The notes beneath the pieces were generated by a model. That model did not search any database and had not been told where the DNA came from. It saw only the letters and a list, made by a program, of their open reading frames with translations. A program made the translations under genes and the position numbers. Source: Drosophila miranda (Eukaryota > Arthropoda > Insecta > Diptera > Drosophilidae). From it: a DNA stretch of 64,000 nt. Positions 1-10,300 of this stretch are shown here, in pieces. The stretch's first letter is position 1. Every line of letters starts with the position of its first letter. The DNA lies in contig NW_022881603.1 of the NCBI RefSeq assembly GCF_003369915.1, positions 1,984,001 through 2,048,000 on the forward strand, in the 5' to 3' direction.

Positions 1-618
1 ACGAAAAGAAGGCGAGCGAAAGAGAATTAGAAGATCACGCGATGCGACGCTCCCAATGCGAAAACCGAACGCATCGCTGTATGCGTGTGCATGTGGGTGC
101 AGTTGCGGTTTTTGGCTGTGCATGTGAGAGCTCTGTAAAGCCTCTGTAAGCAATAGCAACGCAATAATGAGCATAAGTATAGATGCTTGAGCGTTGAAGT
201 GAAATGATGAACAGAAGAGAGGAAAAGTAAAATAAGCGGCTAATTTCTCCACCATTTGTATTGCAAAAATGTTTTTCGAGGTTTTTAACGAGCCCGATTT
301 GTAAAGACCTCACCTAGGCCAGATTTGCCCTATATGTCATGTATATTCTCGATTTATAATGAATCTCAACAATAAAATGGCGACCTTTTTGCATATTTTA
401 TGTGGTTCTTTTCATCCTTCAATCAGCATGGAAGCTCAATTGTAAACTCTGGATTAAAATTGAACAATAATAAAAATGTGTTCGTGTAACCTCTTGGGGT
501 GTGCACCTCTTGGCAATTTGCGTGAAAATGTTGTGGGGTGGTGGTGGAGTACTTCAATTAACAACAAATTTGGAACGCGGAACATTAACAAAGGAATTGT
601 GTAACGAACATAATCAGA
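1..618. repeat. Module spacer, unit 1 (truncated by window edge)
   Basis: Non-coding part of the tandem module, seen again in front of most other units. It starts inside the 92-codon plus-strand ORF described at 22097-22375, passes an AATAAA about 370 and runs to the S-Lap stop codon. The last 80 bases are S-Lap 3' UTR on the minus strand. I see no host exon here that I can name. Confidence 0.8.
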
Positions 619-2199
619 TTACTTGCCGTCGGGGCAAGCCATCTGAAACAGAAACAGAACGATGGTGCGAGTGGGACGGCCAGTCATGCGGTCCTTCAGC
701 AAATATGGGAGCGGATTGTAGCGCGTCAGCATGCCCACGTTGCGGATGTCCAGGTGGGCCCAGTCGACGCACGGCACCAGCTCGTGCAGAACGGCGGCAG
801 CGATGCAGCTGGAGGCGGGGCCACGTCCGCGGTTGCTGATGTCAAAGGTCTCGTTCGGCATGATCAGCTCCTTGAAGTAGCGCCACAGGGGCAGACGCCA
901 AACGCGATCCCCCGTAAGGGCACCGGCCTTCTCGAACTGCTTGTAGACGAAGTTCGAATTGCTGAAAATCCCGGCTGCTGCTCCGCCCAGCGCTGGGCAG
1001 ACGGCGTAGCCCACTGTAGCAATGTCCACGACCATGCGCGGCTTGTAGATCGTCTGGGCGTAGAGCAAGGGATCGGCCATGGCCATCACACCAGCCTTGC
1101 TGACGTCCACGAAGCCGAGAGTTTTGCCATTGAGGAGGGACACCACGTCGCCAGGCTTGGCCGCCATTCCGGAGGGCATATTCTCGCACAGCGGCAGCAG
1201 TGCCGTTATGTTTAGGGGCAGCGATAGGCCGGCGGCGGCTCGGATGACGCCCCCGCAGGCGGCTGCACCGGACATGCAGCCGCGGTACATGGACAAGCAG
1301 TCCTTGGGACGGAGGCAGAGGCCCCCGCTGTTGAATGTGATGCCCTTGCCCAGCAGGAGGATGGGCTTGTCCTCGGGTGCGGTGCCGCAGTAGGCGATTT
1401 CCAAGATGATCGGCGGCTCGCAGCTGCCCTTGGCCACCATCAAGAAGCTGTTCAAGATCTTGGACTCGATCCAGTCCATGCTGCGTACCTCCACGGATAC
1501 CCCGCAGGGGCACAGGGCATCCACCGTTGACTGGGCGAAGATTGTGGGCGTCATCTGATTGGCCGGCGTATCGGCCAGGCGACGGGCCAGGTTCTGCGAT
1601 TTGGCCTTGAACAGGCCCCGCATCCAGGCATCCGAGTCGGGAGAGTCGTACAGCTCCAGTTTGGAAATGAGTGTGTGGTCCCGACGGCGCTTGTTGGTGT
1701 TGTAGCGCCAGACGGCCAAGGCGCTCCCCTCGGCCGCCTGCTCCGCATACTCCATCGACTCCACGAAGACATCTGTGCAGCCCTGCAGTTGAAGGGCACG
1801 AGCCCCCACGCCGGCAGCGACGCGAGCGTTCTCCATTCCCTCGTCGATCATCTCCAGGTCGTTGAAGCCGGCCCCCTCCTGTCCCACGCCGACCACGGCC
1901 ACCGCACGGAACTCCGCATCCACGTTCATAAAGACACGGCCTTTTCCCAGCTGGCCACTCAGGCCCGTCTCGCGTATTAGATCAGTGATCTTACCCTGGA
2001 CGCGATCGTCAAACTTCTCACCGGATGGTGTCATCTTGGGCTGGCGGTCGCCCTTGGCGTACACGCCCACCACAACGCCTTTGATCACCGAGTCACATTT
2101 CTCGGCGTATTGCCGTCGCTGTTCCACATCTCTGCGTCTGGCCAGGAATGTGTGCTGGACACGCCTGCACAGGGCGTGCATCAAGCGTACAGACTTCAT
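619..2199 (-). CDS. S-Lap: S-Lap-like sperm leucyl aminopeptidase, copy 1 (only intact frame)
   Basis: Uninterrupted 526-codon frame from a true ATG (2197-2199) to TAA (619-621), about the usual length of fly S-Laps. The order is an N-terminal macro-like domain (about residues 35-190) and a C-terminal M17 peptidase domain (about 195-520), recognised from KGITFNSGG (285-293), ENMPSG, KPGDVV, TGDRVWR and MTGRPTRT. Compared with bovine lens aminopeptidase, the metal lysine is kept (K285), but the other ligands are replaced by N290, C308, S367 and A369, and the catalytic Lys and Arg by R297 and V371. The protein is therefore predicted to be inactive as a peptidase. Published S-Laps are abundant sperm proteins and several have lost catalytic residues in the same way. 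The orthologous paralogue number cannot be assigned. No intron is seen. The sibling copies are broken, so this is the best candidate for a working gene, or it may simply be the least decayed. Confidence 0.85.
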   Translation of the reverse strand: MKSVRLMHALCRRVQHTFLARRRDVEQRRQYAEKCDSVIKGVVVGVYAKGDRQPKMTPSGEKFDDRVQGKITDLIRETGLSGQLGKGRVFMNVDAEFRAVAVVGVGQEGAGFNDLEMIDEGMENARVAAGVGARALQLQGCTDVFVESMEYAEQAAEGSALAVWRYNTNKRRRDHTLISKLELYDSPDSDAWMRGLFKAKSQNLARRLADTPANQMTPTIFAQSTVDALCPCGVSVEVRSMDWIESKILNSFLMVAKGSCEPPIILEIAYCGTAPEDKPILLLGKGITFNSGGLCLRPKDCLSMYRGCMSGAAACGGVIRAAAGLSLPLNITALLPLCENMPSGMAAKPGDVVSLLNGKTLGFVDVSKAGVMAMADPLLYAQTIYKPRMVVDIATVGYAVCPALGGAAAGIFSNSNFVYKQFEKAGALTGDRVWRLPLWRYFKELIMPNETFDISNRGRGPASSCIAAAVLHELVPCVDWAHLDIRNVGMLTRYNPLPYLLKDRMTGRPTRTIVLFLFQMACPDGK

Positions 2200-2293
2200 C
2201 GCTTAATGATAGTGACAGTCCATCGCGACAGGTTACGAAAGTTCTCTTATTTTTCAGACAGTTCCAGACAAATTTTGCTTTTTTCCGAATAAA
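2200..2293 (-). other. S-Lap 5' leader, unit 1
   Basis: Short sequence upstream of the S-Lap ATG, kept in almost every unit. In units 9 and 10 its distal 35 or so bases are lost by the same deletion (51282 and 56885). No clear TATA box or Inr was recognised. The next upstream block on the minus strand is the INE-1 element here and the fand 3' UTR in INE-1-free units, so S-Lap may use a promoter inside fand 3' DNA or read through from fand. That is inference. Confidence 0.5.
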
Positions 2294-3394
2294 CACGAGG
2301 GGGAACGTTGTGAGTTGCTGCGGACACCGCAACTCTACAGTTATACCCGATACTTAGTCAGTATGGCTCTCCTCCGGCAGCCGCCGCTAATATTGAACGA
2401 CACGACAAAGAATGCGTGCGAGAGAGACAGAAAATCAGTCTGATCGTGACGTCGGGCGCTGCGTAGCCACTGCAAATTGATTTCTTGCTTTTGGCTACAA
2501 AAATGATCCGATCTGATCCAGATTCAGCAATCTAATAGATATGGTCATTATCTATGATTCTGCGTTTTTAGTTTTCTCGAATGTGCAATATTGTGGATGC
2601 AACAGATTTTCGTCTTTTGTGGGGGCGGAAGGGGGTAGGGCGAAATTTTGAAATATACGTTTTATAGTGAGATCTAACAGAAGTGCGGATACCAAATTTG
2701 GTTACTCTAGCCTTAATAGTCTCTGAGACTTGTGGATGCCCCAGATTTTCGTACTTTGCGGGGGCGGAAGGGGGTGTGGCGAAATTTGGGCACGAAGCGG
2801 TCAAGGTCCGATATCACAGGAGTGTGGATACCAAATTTTGTTGCTCTGGCTCTTATATGTTCTGAGATCCTTGAACTCATATTTTGCAATTGGCAAAACC
2901 GACCATGAAACCTGTGTGTTAGAGAGAGACAGAGCGAGAAAGAATGAAATTGTTTTCTTGATTCTGGCTATAATAATTATACGATCTGGTTGAGATTTTA
3001 CAATCTAGAACATATAGTCATTTTCTACGGCTTTGCGTTTTTGGTTCTATCGTATCTTTAAAAATGTGGATGCCACAGATTTTCGTCCTTTGTGGGGGCG
3101 GAAGTGGGCGTGGCGAAGTTTTGAAATATTTTTGTAGCAGTGACATCACAGAAGTCTGGATCCAAAACATCGTTGCTCTAGCTCTTATAGTCTTTGAGCA
3201 CTAGACGCTGAAGGGGACGGACAGACGGACGGACGGACGGACAGACAGACAGGGCTCAATCGACTCGGCTATTGATGCTGATCAAGAATATATATACTTT
3301 ATGGGGTCAGAAACGATTCCTTCTGGACGTTACACAAATCCACTTTTACCACAAATCTAATATACCCCAATACTCATTTTGAGTATCGGGTATA
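2294..3394 (-). mobile_element. INE-1/DINE-1-like non-autonomous Helitron, unit 1
   Basis: About 1.1 kb. Its 5' end, on the minus strand, is the obscura form of the INE-1/mini-me head: TATACCCGATACTC followed by the block running through a CCCCATAAAGTATATATATTC motif. The plus-left end carries a perfect-stem hairpin (2312-2335) close to the terminus, as in Helitron/Helentron 3' ends. A (GGAC)n tract lies at 3214-3252. INE-1-free units (for example 31365-31385) show the empty site inside an A-rich run between S-Lap leader and fand 3' UTR. No coding capacity. Internal blocks repeat the phrase 'ccacagattttcgtcctttgtgg', so the body was built by partial internal duplication. Confidence 0.75.
3214..3252. 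repeat. (GGAC)n microsatellite inside INE-1, unit 1
   Basis: Tetranucleotide tract typical of mini-me/INE-1 elements. Orthologous tracts are at 11738-11819 (about twice as long), 18092-18164 and 25452-25517, so it has changed length in every INE-1-bearing unit. Confidence 0.85.
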
Positions 3395-3635
3395 AAAATG
3401 TAAATCTAAAAAATAGAGAGAATAGATGTGCTTCCAACAGTTGATTCGAAAGGAATGAGATATCCCAAGGCTCAAGCTCTGGTAGGGAAACATTGCCAAC
3501 GCCTGCTGAGACTCGAGGAATTTATGAATTTCCGAACAAAACGAAGAATACGTCTCCGAAGAATAGGTCTCAAATCGAGGGAAGTATTCCACAGACATAC
3601 ATTTATATTTCGCGTAATCAAAAGAAACAAAAGAT
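3395..3635 (-). other. fand 3' UTR / intergenic block, unit 1
   Basis: Block between the fand stop codon and the S-Lap leader, conserved in all units. Without INE-1 the distance from fand stop to S-Lap ATG is only about 337 bases (31274-31609; likewise 41430-41765, 61651-61971). No other gene is seen in it. Units 6 and 8 retain only its fand-proximal half because the S-Lap side is deleted. Confidence 0.65.
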
Positions 3636-4990
3636 TTATCCCTCATCGGAATCGGATTGATTTGTCGGCTTGAGGCTGCCAAAGACCTTGGCCGGTATGG
3701 CCTTTTGTTCGAAGCGCATTTTCTTCATGATGAGGCCCTCGTCATCGGTTTTGGTTGTGGCCTGGCCTGCCTCGGCCTGGTCTCCACTCGGCTGCTGCAG
3801 GTCCTCCTCCTCATCGTCGTCGTCGTCCTCGCTGTCGCCAATATCAATCTCATCCGGATTGACGACTGTATTTTCCTTGCCCTTGGCCCCGCCCTGGGTC
3901 TCGCCGCGCACAAACATGATATTGGAGGCAGCCTTCTCGGCGGGCTTCTGCTTGGCCTCGGCCGCCGCCTGGCGGGCCTTCTCCTCGAGCAGCCGCATGG
4001 CATCCGGTCCGGAGCCAGCACCAACATCGGCAGCCACACCATTCGTGTTCGTGTTGACAAACTGGGCAGCCATCATGTTGACCTGAGTGTTGTAGGTGGC
4101 CTGAATGGAACGCTTGATCCGCAGCATTTCACGCATCGTATCCTCGTTGCCATGACGCACCTCGAACTCCTTCCAGGTCTGCCAGATGCGGGGATCGCAC
4201 ACCTGTTGGGAATATTGACTATCCAACGGTTAAATGTCGACTCACCTGTGAGCAATGGGCGTAGATGGCCCTGGCTCGATCCACCTAGCCCAGCTTCGTC
4301 TCCAGCTCGGCGAATTTGACGCACATGTGGCGCATATGCTGCTCATGCAGAGCCTCGATGGCCTTCTCGTAGATCTCCCTGGTGCGTGGCAGGCCGTAGA
4401 TCTCGGCGGCCTTCTTCACGAATATGTTGTACATGTCGAACATCTCCTCTTCCTTGACGGCGGACGCGGCGCGATCGTAGACGGACATGGCATGACGGGC
4501 GAAGCCGTGCTCCTCCTCCAGCTTCGCGTAGAGCTGGTAAAAGTACTTGGATTGCTCAGCGGGTCACTGATCCAGGCACTGTTCGAAGAGGTCGAGGGCC
4601 CGCTCCAGCTTTGTGCCCCAGTAGCGCGCGAGGAACTTGCTTAGATACGAGTTCCAGATGTCGTACACATTCGGCCACTTAAACAGGTCAATGCCCTTCT
4701 CGTAGGCCCGATAGGCCTCCTCGAAGTAGTTGTGCTCTTCGAGGAACATGCCATAGTTGATGATCACCTGCGGCGTGCAGATCTTCAGGTCGATGATGCG
4801 CTCGTAGACGGCCTTGCAGGTCTTGAAGGTGCCAAAGGACTCCTCCAGATCGGCGTACATGGACCACACCTTCAGGGATCTGTGGAGGCGCGACTGCACT
4901 GTCTCCGAGTCGTGATACGCCACCTTCCGCTTGGGCACGCCGGGGCACGTTGCATCAGCTTGAGGGCAGCCTCGAACTGCTGCTGGCGTA
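3636..4990 (-). pseudogene. fand: fand (Syf1/XAB2) 3' half, copy 1, type A
   Basis: Encodes, in pieces, the C-terminal HAT repeats and acidic tail of fandango, the fly Syf1/XAB2 scaffold of the Prp19-associated (NTC) spliceosome complex. Diagnostic stretches are [54 protein letters not shown] and the Asp/Glu-rich tail ending AKVFGSLKP. An intron (4203-4245) separates the tail exon, but it is only 43 nt against 64 nt in other copies, so splicing is doubtful. The copy has the two type A stops (after KLG about 4289, and at LDQ, 4564) and a -1 frameshift near 4940. At about 4990 it is cut and joined directly to the 3' flank of the next S-Lap. The gene's 5' half is absent. Confidence 0.85.
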
Positions 4991-5070
4991 GCGGTGTGGG
5001 GTACTTCAATTAACAACAAATTTGGAACGCGGAACATTAACAAAGGAATTGTGTAACGAACATAATCAGA
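4991..5070. repeat. Residual spacer / deletion junction between units 1 and 2
   Basis: Only the last 70-80 bases of the normal module spacer remain. The joint near 4989-5003 fuses the middle of fand copy 1 to the S-Lap 3' flank. It removed the fand 5' part, the flank, any LINE tail and nearly all of the spacer. This makes the local repeat unit about 4.4 kb. Confidence 0.75.
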
Positions 5071-6654
5071 TTACTTGCCGTCGGGGCAAGCCATCTGAAA
5101 CAGAAACAGAACGATGGTGCGAGTGGGACGGCCAGTCATGCGGTCCTTCAGCAAATATGAAAGCGGATTGTAGCGCGTCAGCATGCCCACGTTGCGGATG
5201 TCCAGGTGGGCCCAGTCGACGCACGGCACCAGCTCGTGCAGAACGGCGGCAGCGATGCAGCTGGAGGCGGGGCCACGTCCGCGGTTGCTGATGTCAAAGG
5301 TCTCGTTCGGCATGATCAGCTCCTTGAAGTAGCGCCACAGGGGCAGACGCCAAACGCGATCCCCCGTAAGGGCACCGGCCTTCTCGAACTGCTTGTAGAC
5401 GAAGTTCGAATTGCTGAAAATCCCGGCTGCTGCTCCGCCCAGCGCTGGGCAGACGGCGTAGCCCACTGTAGCAATGTCCACGACCATGCGCGGCTTGTAG
5501 ATCGTCTGGGCGTAGAGCAAGGGATCGGCCATGGCCATCACACCAGCCTTGCTGACGTCCACGAAGCCGAGAGTTTTGCCATTGAGGAGGGACACCACGT
5601 CGCCAGGCTTGGCCGCCATTCCGGAGGGCATGTTCTCGCACAGCGGCAGCAGTGCCGTTATGTTTAGGGGCAGCGATAGGCCGGCGGCGGCTCGGATGAC
5701 GCCCACGCAGGCGGCTGCACCGGACATGCAGCCGCGGTACATGGACAAGCAGTCCTTGGGACGGAGGCAGAGGCCCCCGCTGTTGAATGTGATGCCCTTG
5801 CCCAGCAGGAGGATGGGCTTGTCCTCGGGTTCGGTGCCGCAGTAGGCGATTTCCGAGATGATCGTCGGCTCACAGCTGCCCTTGGCCACCAACAAGACGC
5901 TGTTCAAGATCTTGGACTCGATCCAGTCCATGCTGCGTACCTCCACGGATACCCCGCAGGGGCACAGGGCATCCACCGTTGACTGGGCGAAGATTGTGGG
6001 CGTCATCTGATTGGCCGGCGTATCGGCCAGGCGACGGGCCAGGTTCTGCGATTCGGCCTTGAACAGGCCCCGCATCCAGGCATCCGAGTCGGGAGCGTCG
6101 TACAGCTCCAGTTTGGAAATGAGTGTGCGGTCCCGACGGCGCTTGTTGGTGTTGTAGCGCCAAACGGCCAAGGCGCTTCCCTCGGCCGCCTGCTCCGCAT
6201 ACTCCATCGACTCCACGAAGACATCTGTGCAGCCCTGCAGTTGAAGGGCACGAGCCCCCACGCCGGCAGCGACGCGAGCGTTCTCCATTCCCTCGTCGAT
6301 CATCTCCAGGTCGTTGAAGCCGGCCCCCTCCTGTCACACGCCGACCACGGCCACCGCACGGAACTCCGCATCCACGTTCATAAAGACACGGCCTTTTCCC
6401 AGCTGGCCACTCAGGCCCGTCTCGCGTATGAGATCAGTGATCTTACCCTGGACGCGATCGTCAAACTTCTCGCCGGATGGTGTCATCTTGGGCTGGCGGT
6501 CGCCCTCCTTGGCGTACACGCCCACCACAACGCCTTTGATCACCGAGTCACATTTCTCGGCGTAGTGCCGTCGCTGTTCCACATCTCTGCGTCTGGCCAG
6601 GAATGTGTGCTGGACACGACTGCACAGGGCGTGCATCAAGCGTACAGACTTCAT
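5071..6654 (-). pseudogene. S-Lap: S-Lap-like aminopeptidase, copy 2
   Basis: Near full-length relative of copy 1 with the same start and TAA. One nonsense change (GGA to TGA, about 6334-6336) splits it into a 106-codon N-terminal piece and a 410-codon piece holding the whole peptidase domain. The latter begins at an internal ATG (MIDEGMENARVAAG), so a shortened protein cannot be excluded but would lack most of the N-terminal domain. The catalytic-site losses of copy 1 are shared. One extra codon in the YAKEGDRQ region distinguishes it from copies 1 and 3. Confidence 0.85.
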
Positions 6655-7003
6655 CGCTTAATGATAGTGACAGTCCCTCGCGACAGGTTACGAAAGTTCT
6701 CTTATTTTTCAGACAGTTCCAGACAAATTTTGGTTTTTTCCGAATAAACACGAGGGGGAACGTTGTGAGTTGCTGCGGACACCGCAACTCTACAGTTATA
6801 CCCGATACTTAGTCAGTATGGCTCTCCTCCGGCAGCCGCCGCTAATATTGAACGACACGACAAAGAATGCGTGCGAGAGAGACAGAAAATCAGTCTGATC
6901 GTGACGTCGGGCGCTGCGTAGCCACTGCAAATTGATTTCTTGCTTTTGGCTACAAAAATGATCCGATCTGATCCAGATTCAGCAATCTGATAGATATGGT
7001 CAT

Positions 7004-7113
7004 TGTAGTGTATTGACACTCAGACTTAAGCACGCGTTGTCTTCAAGATTCTCTTTTATTCTATCTCCCTTGGATGGTGTGACCGCATAAAGCTATTACT
7101 ATAATACCTAACA
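7004..7113 (-). repeat. Gypsy 3' LTR
   Basis: 110 bp, TG...CA ends, matching 11431-11540 apart from about five substitutions near one end. On the minus strand this is the downstream LTR, preceded by a purine tract. Confidence 0.9.
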
Positions 7114-7319
7114 CGCCTCTCCTTAGATGTTTAATATACATGTCATTTACAAATCTATTTTCTTATAACAATTTGATTTGTGTACTTCATCTAATTAGCG
7201 TATATAAAATTTATGTGATTTCGTATTTTTCTTTCTTCTTAATCTGTTTAGTATTTGTTTCAGTGTTTAATTTGTACATAATTTGATTTCATAATTCCTT
7301 TCTTTATATTATTTTATTG

Positions 7320-10300
7320 TTAAATACGCTTTACTACCTTCCCTGCCTCACGTGGTCTCAACTCTCTCCTGGTGGGTGTTGGTTGAGAAACTATTTGTTC
7401 ATTGTTGGTTTTGGAATTGTCATCTACTGAACAATTGCTTTCGACATCAGGTGTTTTCGCATTAGGCGATGTATGATTGTTAGTGCTTTGGTTTCTAATT
7501 TGATCCAGGTGACGTTTTATTTCTCTGTTATTGTTCGCCAAAATACAACAATACGAACGCGGGCACAGTTGTTGTTTTACAGTTGCCTGAGTCCAGCTTG
7601 CTTTGTTAGGATTTTTGTAGTCCCTAACCATAACTTTTTGACCCTTTAAAAATTCTGTGCTTCGTCTACCTTTGTGATTTACAACACACTCAGTCTGTTT
7701 TTTATTTATTATGCTTTCGACCGTAGGTGGTTTTAACAACGAAAATCTTGTTTTTAGTGTACGACCAAAAAATAATTTAGCAGGAGATTCGCCCGTAGTA
7801 CAATGAATCGTATTTCGGTAATCGATCAAAAATCTATTTAAAATTGTATTAAAATCTTGTCTTTCATTAGCCTTTATGTTTGCATATAGTGATTTCTTAG
7901 CAGTCTTTACAAAATTTTCTGCTTGACCATTAGTCGCTGGATGTCCTGGAGCAGTAAAAATGTGATTAACACCATTGTTTTTCATAAACGTTTTAAAATC
8001 ATCAGAAGTAAACTGTCGTCCATTGTCACTAACTAACACGTCTGGTAAACCATATCGACAAAATACTTCTCTAAGCTTGTTGATAGTAAACAATGAAGTT
8101 ATTTCCTTCGTTTTGAATACTTCTGCCCATTTTGTATAAGAATCTATAATAACCAATAAATGAAAACCTCTAATTGGTCCTGCAAAGTCTATGTGTACTC
8201 GACTCCAAGCCTTTCCTGTGGATTTCCACGGTATTAACAGACTCTTTTCTGGACTTGATTGTAGTTCCTGACAAGGAATACAATCTCGAATTAATTTCTC
8301 AATTTCAGAATCCATGCAAGGCCACCACACATAAGAACGTGCTAACATTTTGGTTTTTACTATTCCCAAATGCGATGCATGAAATTCTGCTAAAATAGCT
8401 TGTCTCAGTTTGGTTGGAATTACTACTCTGTGTCCCCATAAGATACAATCATATTCCACTGAAAGTTCATTTGTTTTAGAGATGTAGGCAGAAAACTCGC
8501 TGCCTTTTAATCTTGTCTTCGAACCAGTGTTAATTGCCTCACAAACTTTTGATAATATTGGGTCACGTCGTGTTTCACGAGCTATTTCTTTGAAGCTAAT
8601 TTTGAACACCTTTTCGGACTGTATAAAATGTATGTAATTATAGTCTTCGTTTGGTACAGCCGTTTCCCATTGAGGCATTCTTGAGAGTCCATCTGCTATA
8701 TTTAAGGTCCCCTTTATGTGTTCAACTGTATATTGAAAACCTGACAAAGTCAGTGCCCATCTTTGCATTCGTGCAGAGGCCATCAATGGAAGTCCTTTCA
8801 GGTCTCCAAATATGCTTAGTAATGGTTTGTGATCTGTTCGAAGGATGAACTTGTTTCCTAAAAGATACTGTCTTAATTTACTCACACAGAACACTATAGC
8901 CAGGGCCTCTTTCTCGATTGTACTGTAATTATGCTCGCTTTTGGATAATGCTCTTGATACAAATGCTATTGGTTTGATATCTTCATTGCATTTATGTGAT
9001 AAAACACCTGAAACTGCATGACTGCTAGCATCAGTCGTTAATACTAACGGTTGATCTGGGTTGTAGTGAACTAAAACTTGTTCAGAAGTTACTTCTTTCT
9101 TTACCTCTTCATATGCACTCTGACATTCGCGTGTCCAATTAAATTTTGTATTTTTCTTTAAGAATGCATATAAAGGACTCATTATCTGAGCGAAATTATT
9201 GATAAACTTTGAATAATAATTTACCATGCCTATGAAAGCTCTAAGCTGTGATACGTTTTCCGGAGCCGGTGCAAACAATACACTCGCAACTCTATCATTG
9301 TTTTTGCTCAGTCCTATCCTGTCAATTGAAAATCCTAGGTAACAAATTTTGGATTTAAAGAACTCACATTTCTTGTCATTTAATTTAAGTCCAACTGATT
9401 TCAGTTTTCTAAGTACAGCTTTTAGGTTTGAAATATGTTCTTGAAGATCTCGTCCTGTAACTGTTATGTCATCTTGATAAACCACAACTCCTCGCATACC
9501 CTGAAACAACCCTTCCATTGTTTTTTGAAAAATAGCTGCTGCAGTTTTTATACCAAATGGTAAGCGTTTAACTTTCAATAGTCCAATATGTGTGCTCCAA
9601 GTACACAAATTTTGAGATTGCTCATCTAAATTTAGCTGATTGTAAGCATTTGACAGGTCAAGTTTTGAATACAGTGTACCCCCTTCAAGCGCTGCAAAAA
9701 TGTCGTCTATTCGAGGTAGTGGATACTTTACGTCGACTAAAGACCGGTTTAATGTAACCTTATAGTCACCACAAATTCGTATGTCACCGTTTGGTTTTAA
9801 AATCGGTACCAAAGGTGTTGCCCATTCAGAACTAACAACTTGCTCTAAAATTCCATCATCTATGAATTTTCGTAACTGCACTTCAATCTTTTCTTTCCAT
9901 GCTAATGGTACTGACCTAGGCTTGAAAAATATTGGTTTTGCATCTTCTTTTAATAGTAACGATATCGTATTCGTAGTATATGAACCTAAACGAGGCTCAA
10001 AAACTTCAGCAAACTCCGATTTAATCTGTTCTGTAATTACAGAATTTGGTTCATTTACGTACACATTGTTCACCTGCATTAACTCAAAATTAAAAGCTCT
10101 CAAAAATGTTCTACCTAGCAAAGGTGGACTCACTGCATTGGTTACAACAACAACAATTTGTTTTTTTAGACCTCGATATTCGATCGTTGCATCGTACTCA
10201 CCAATAACTTTGATTGAATCTCCATTGTAATCTACATATGGAACTAGACATTTTCTAAGTGGTCTGCTGGTATTTAAGCTTTCGTAAAATGTTTTTGGAA

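Noticed and set aside
754-1215. Plus-strand frame opposite S-Lap
   Set aside because: Antisense shadow of the peptidase domain; present in every copy with an intact C-terminal part.
7114-7319. Possible env or third gene at the Gypsy 3' end
   Set aside because: AT-rich stretch with no sizeable frame; consistent with an env-less element.
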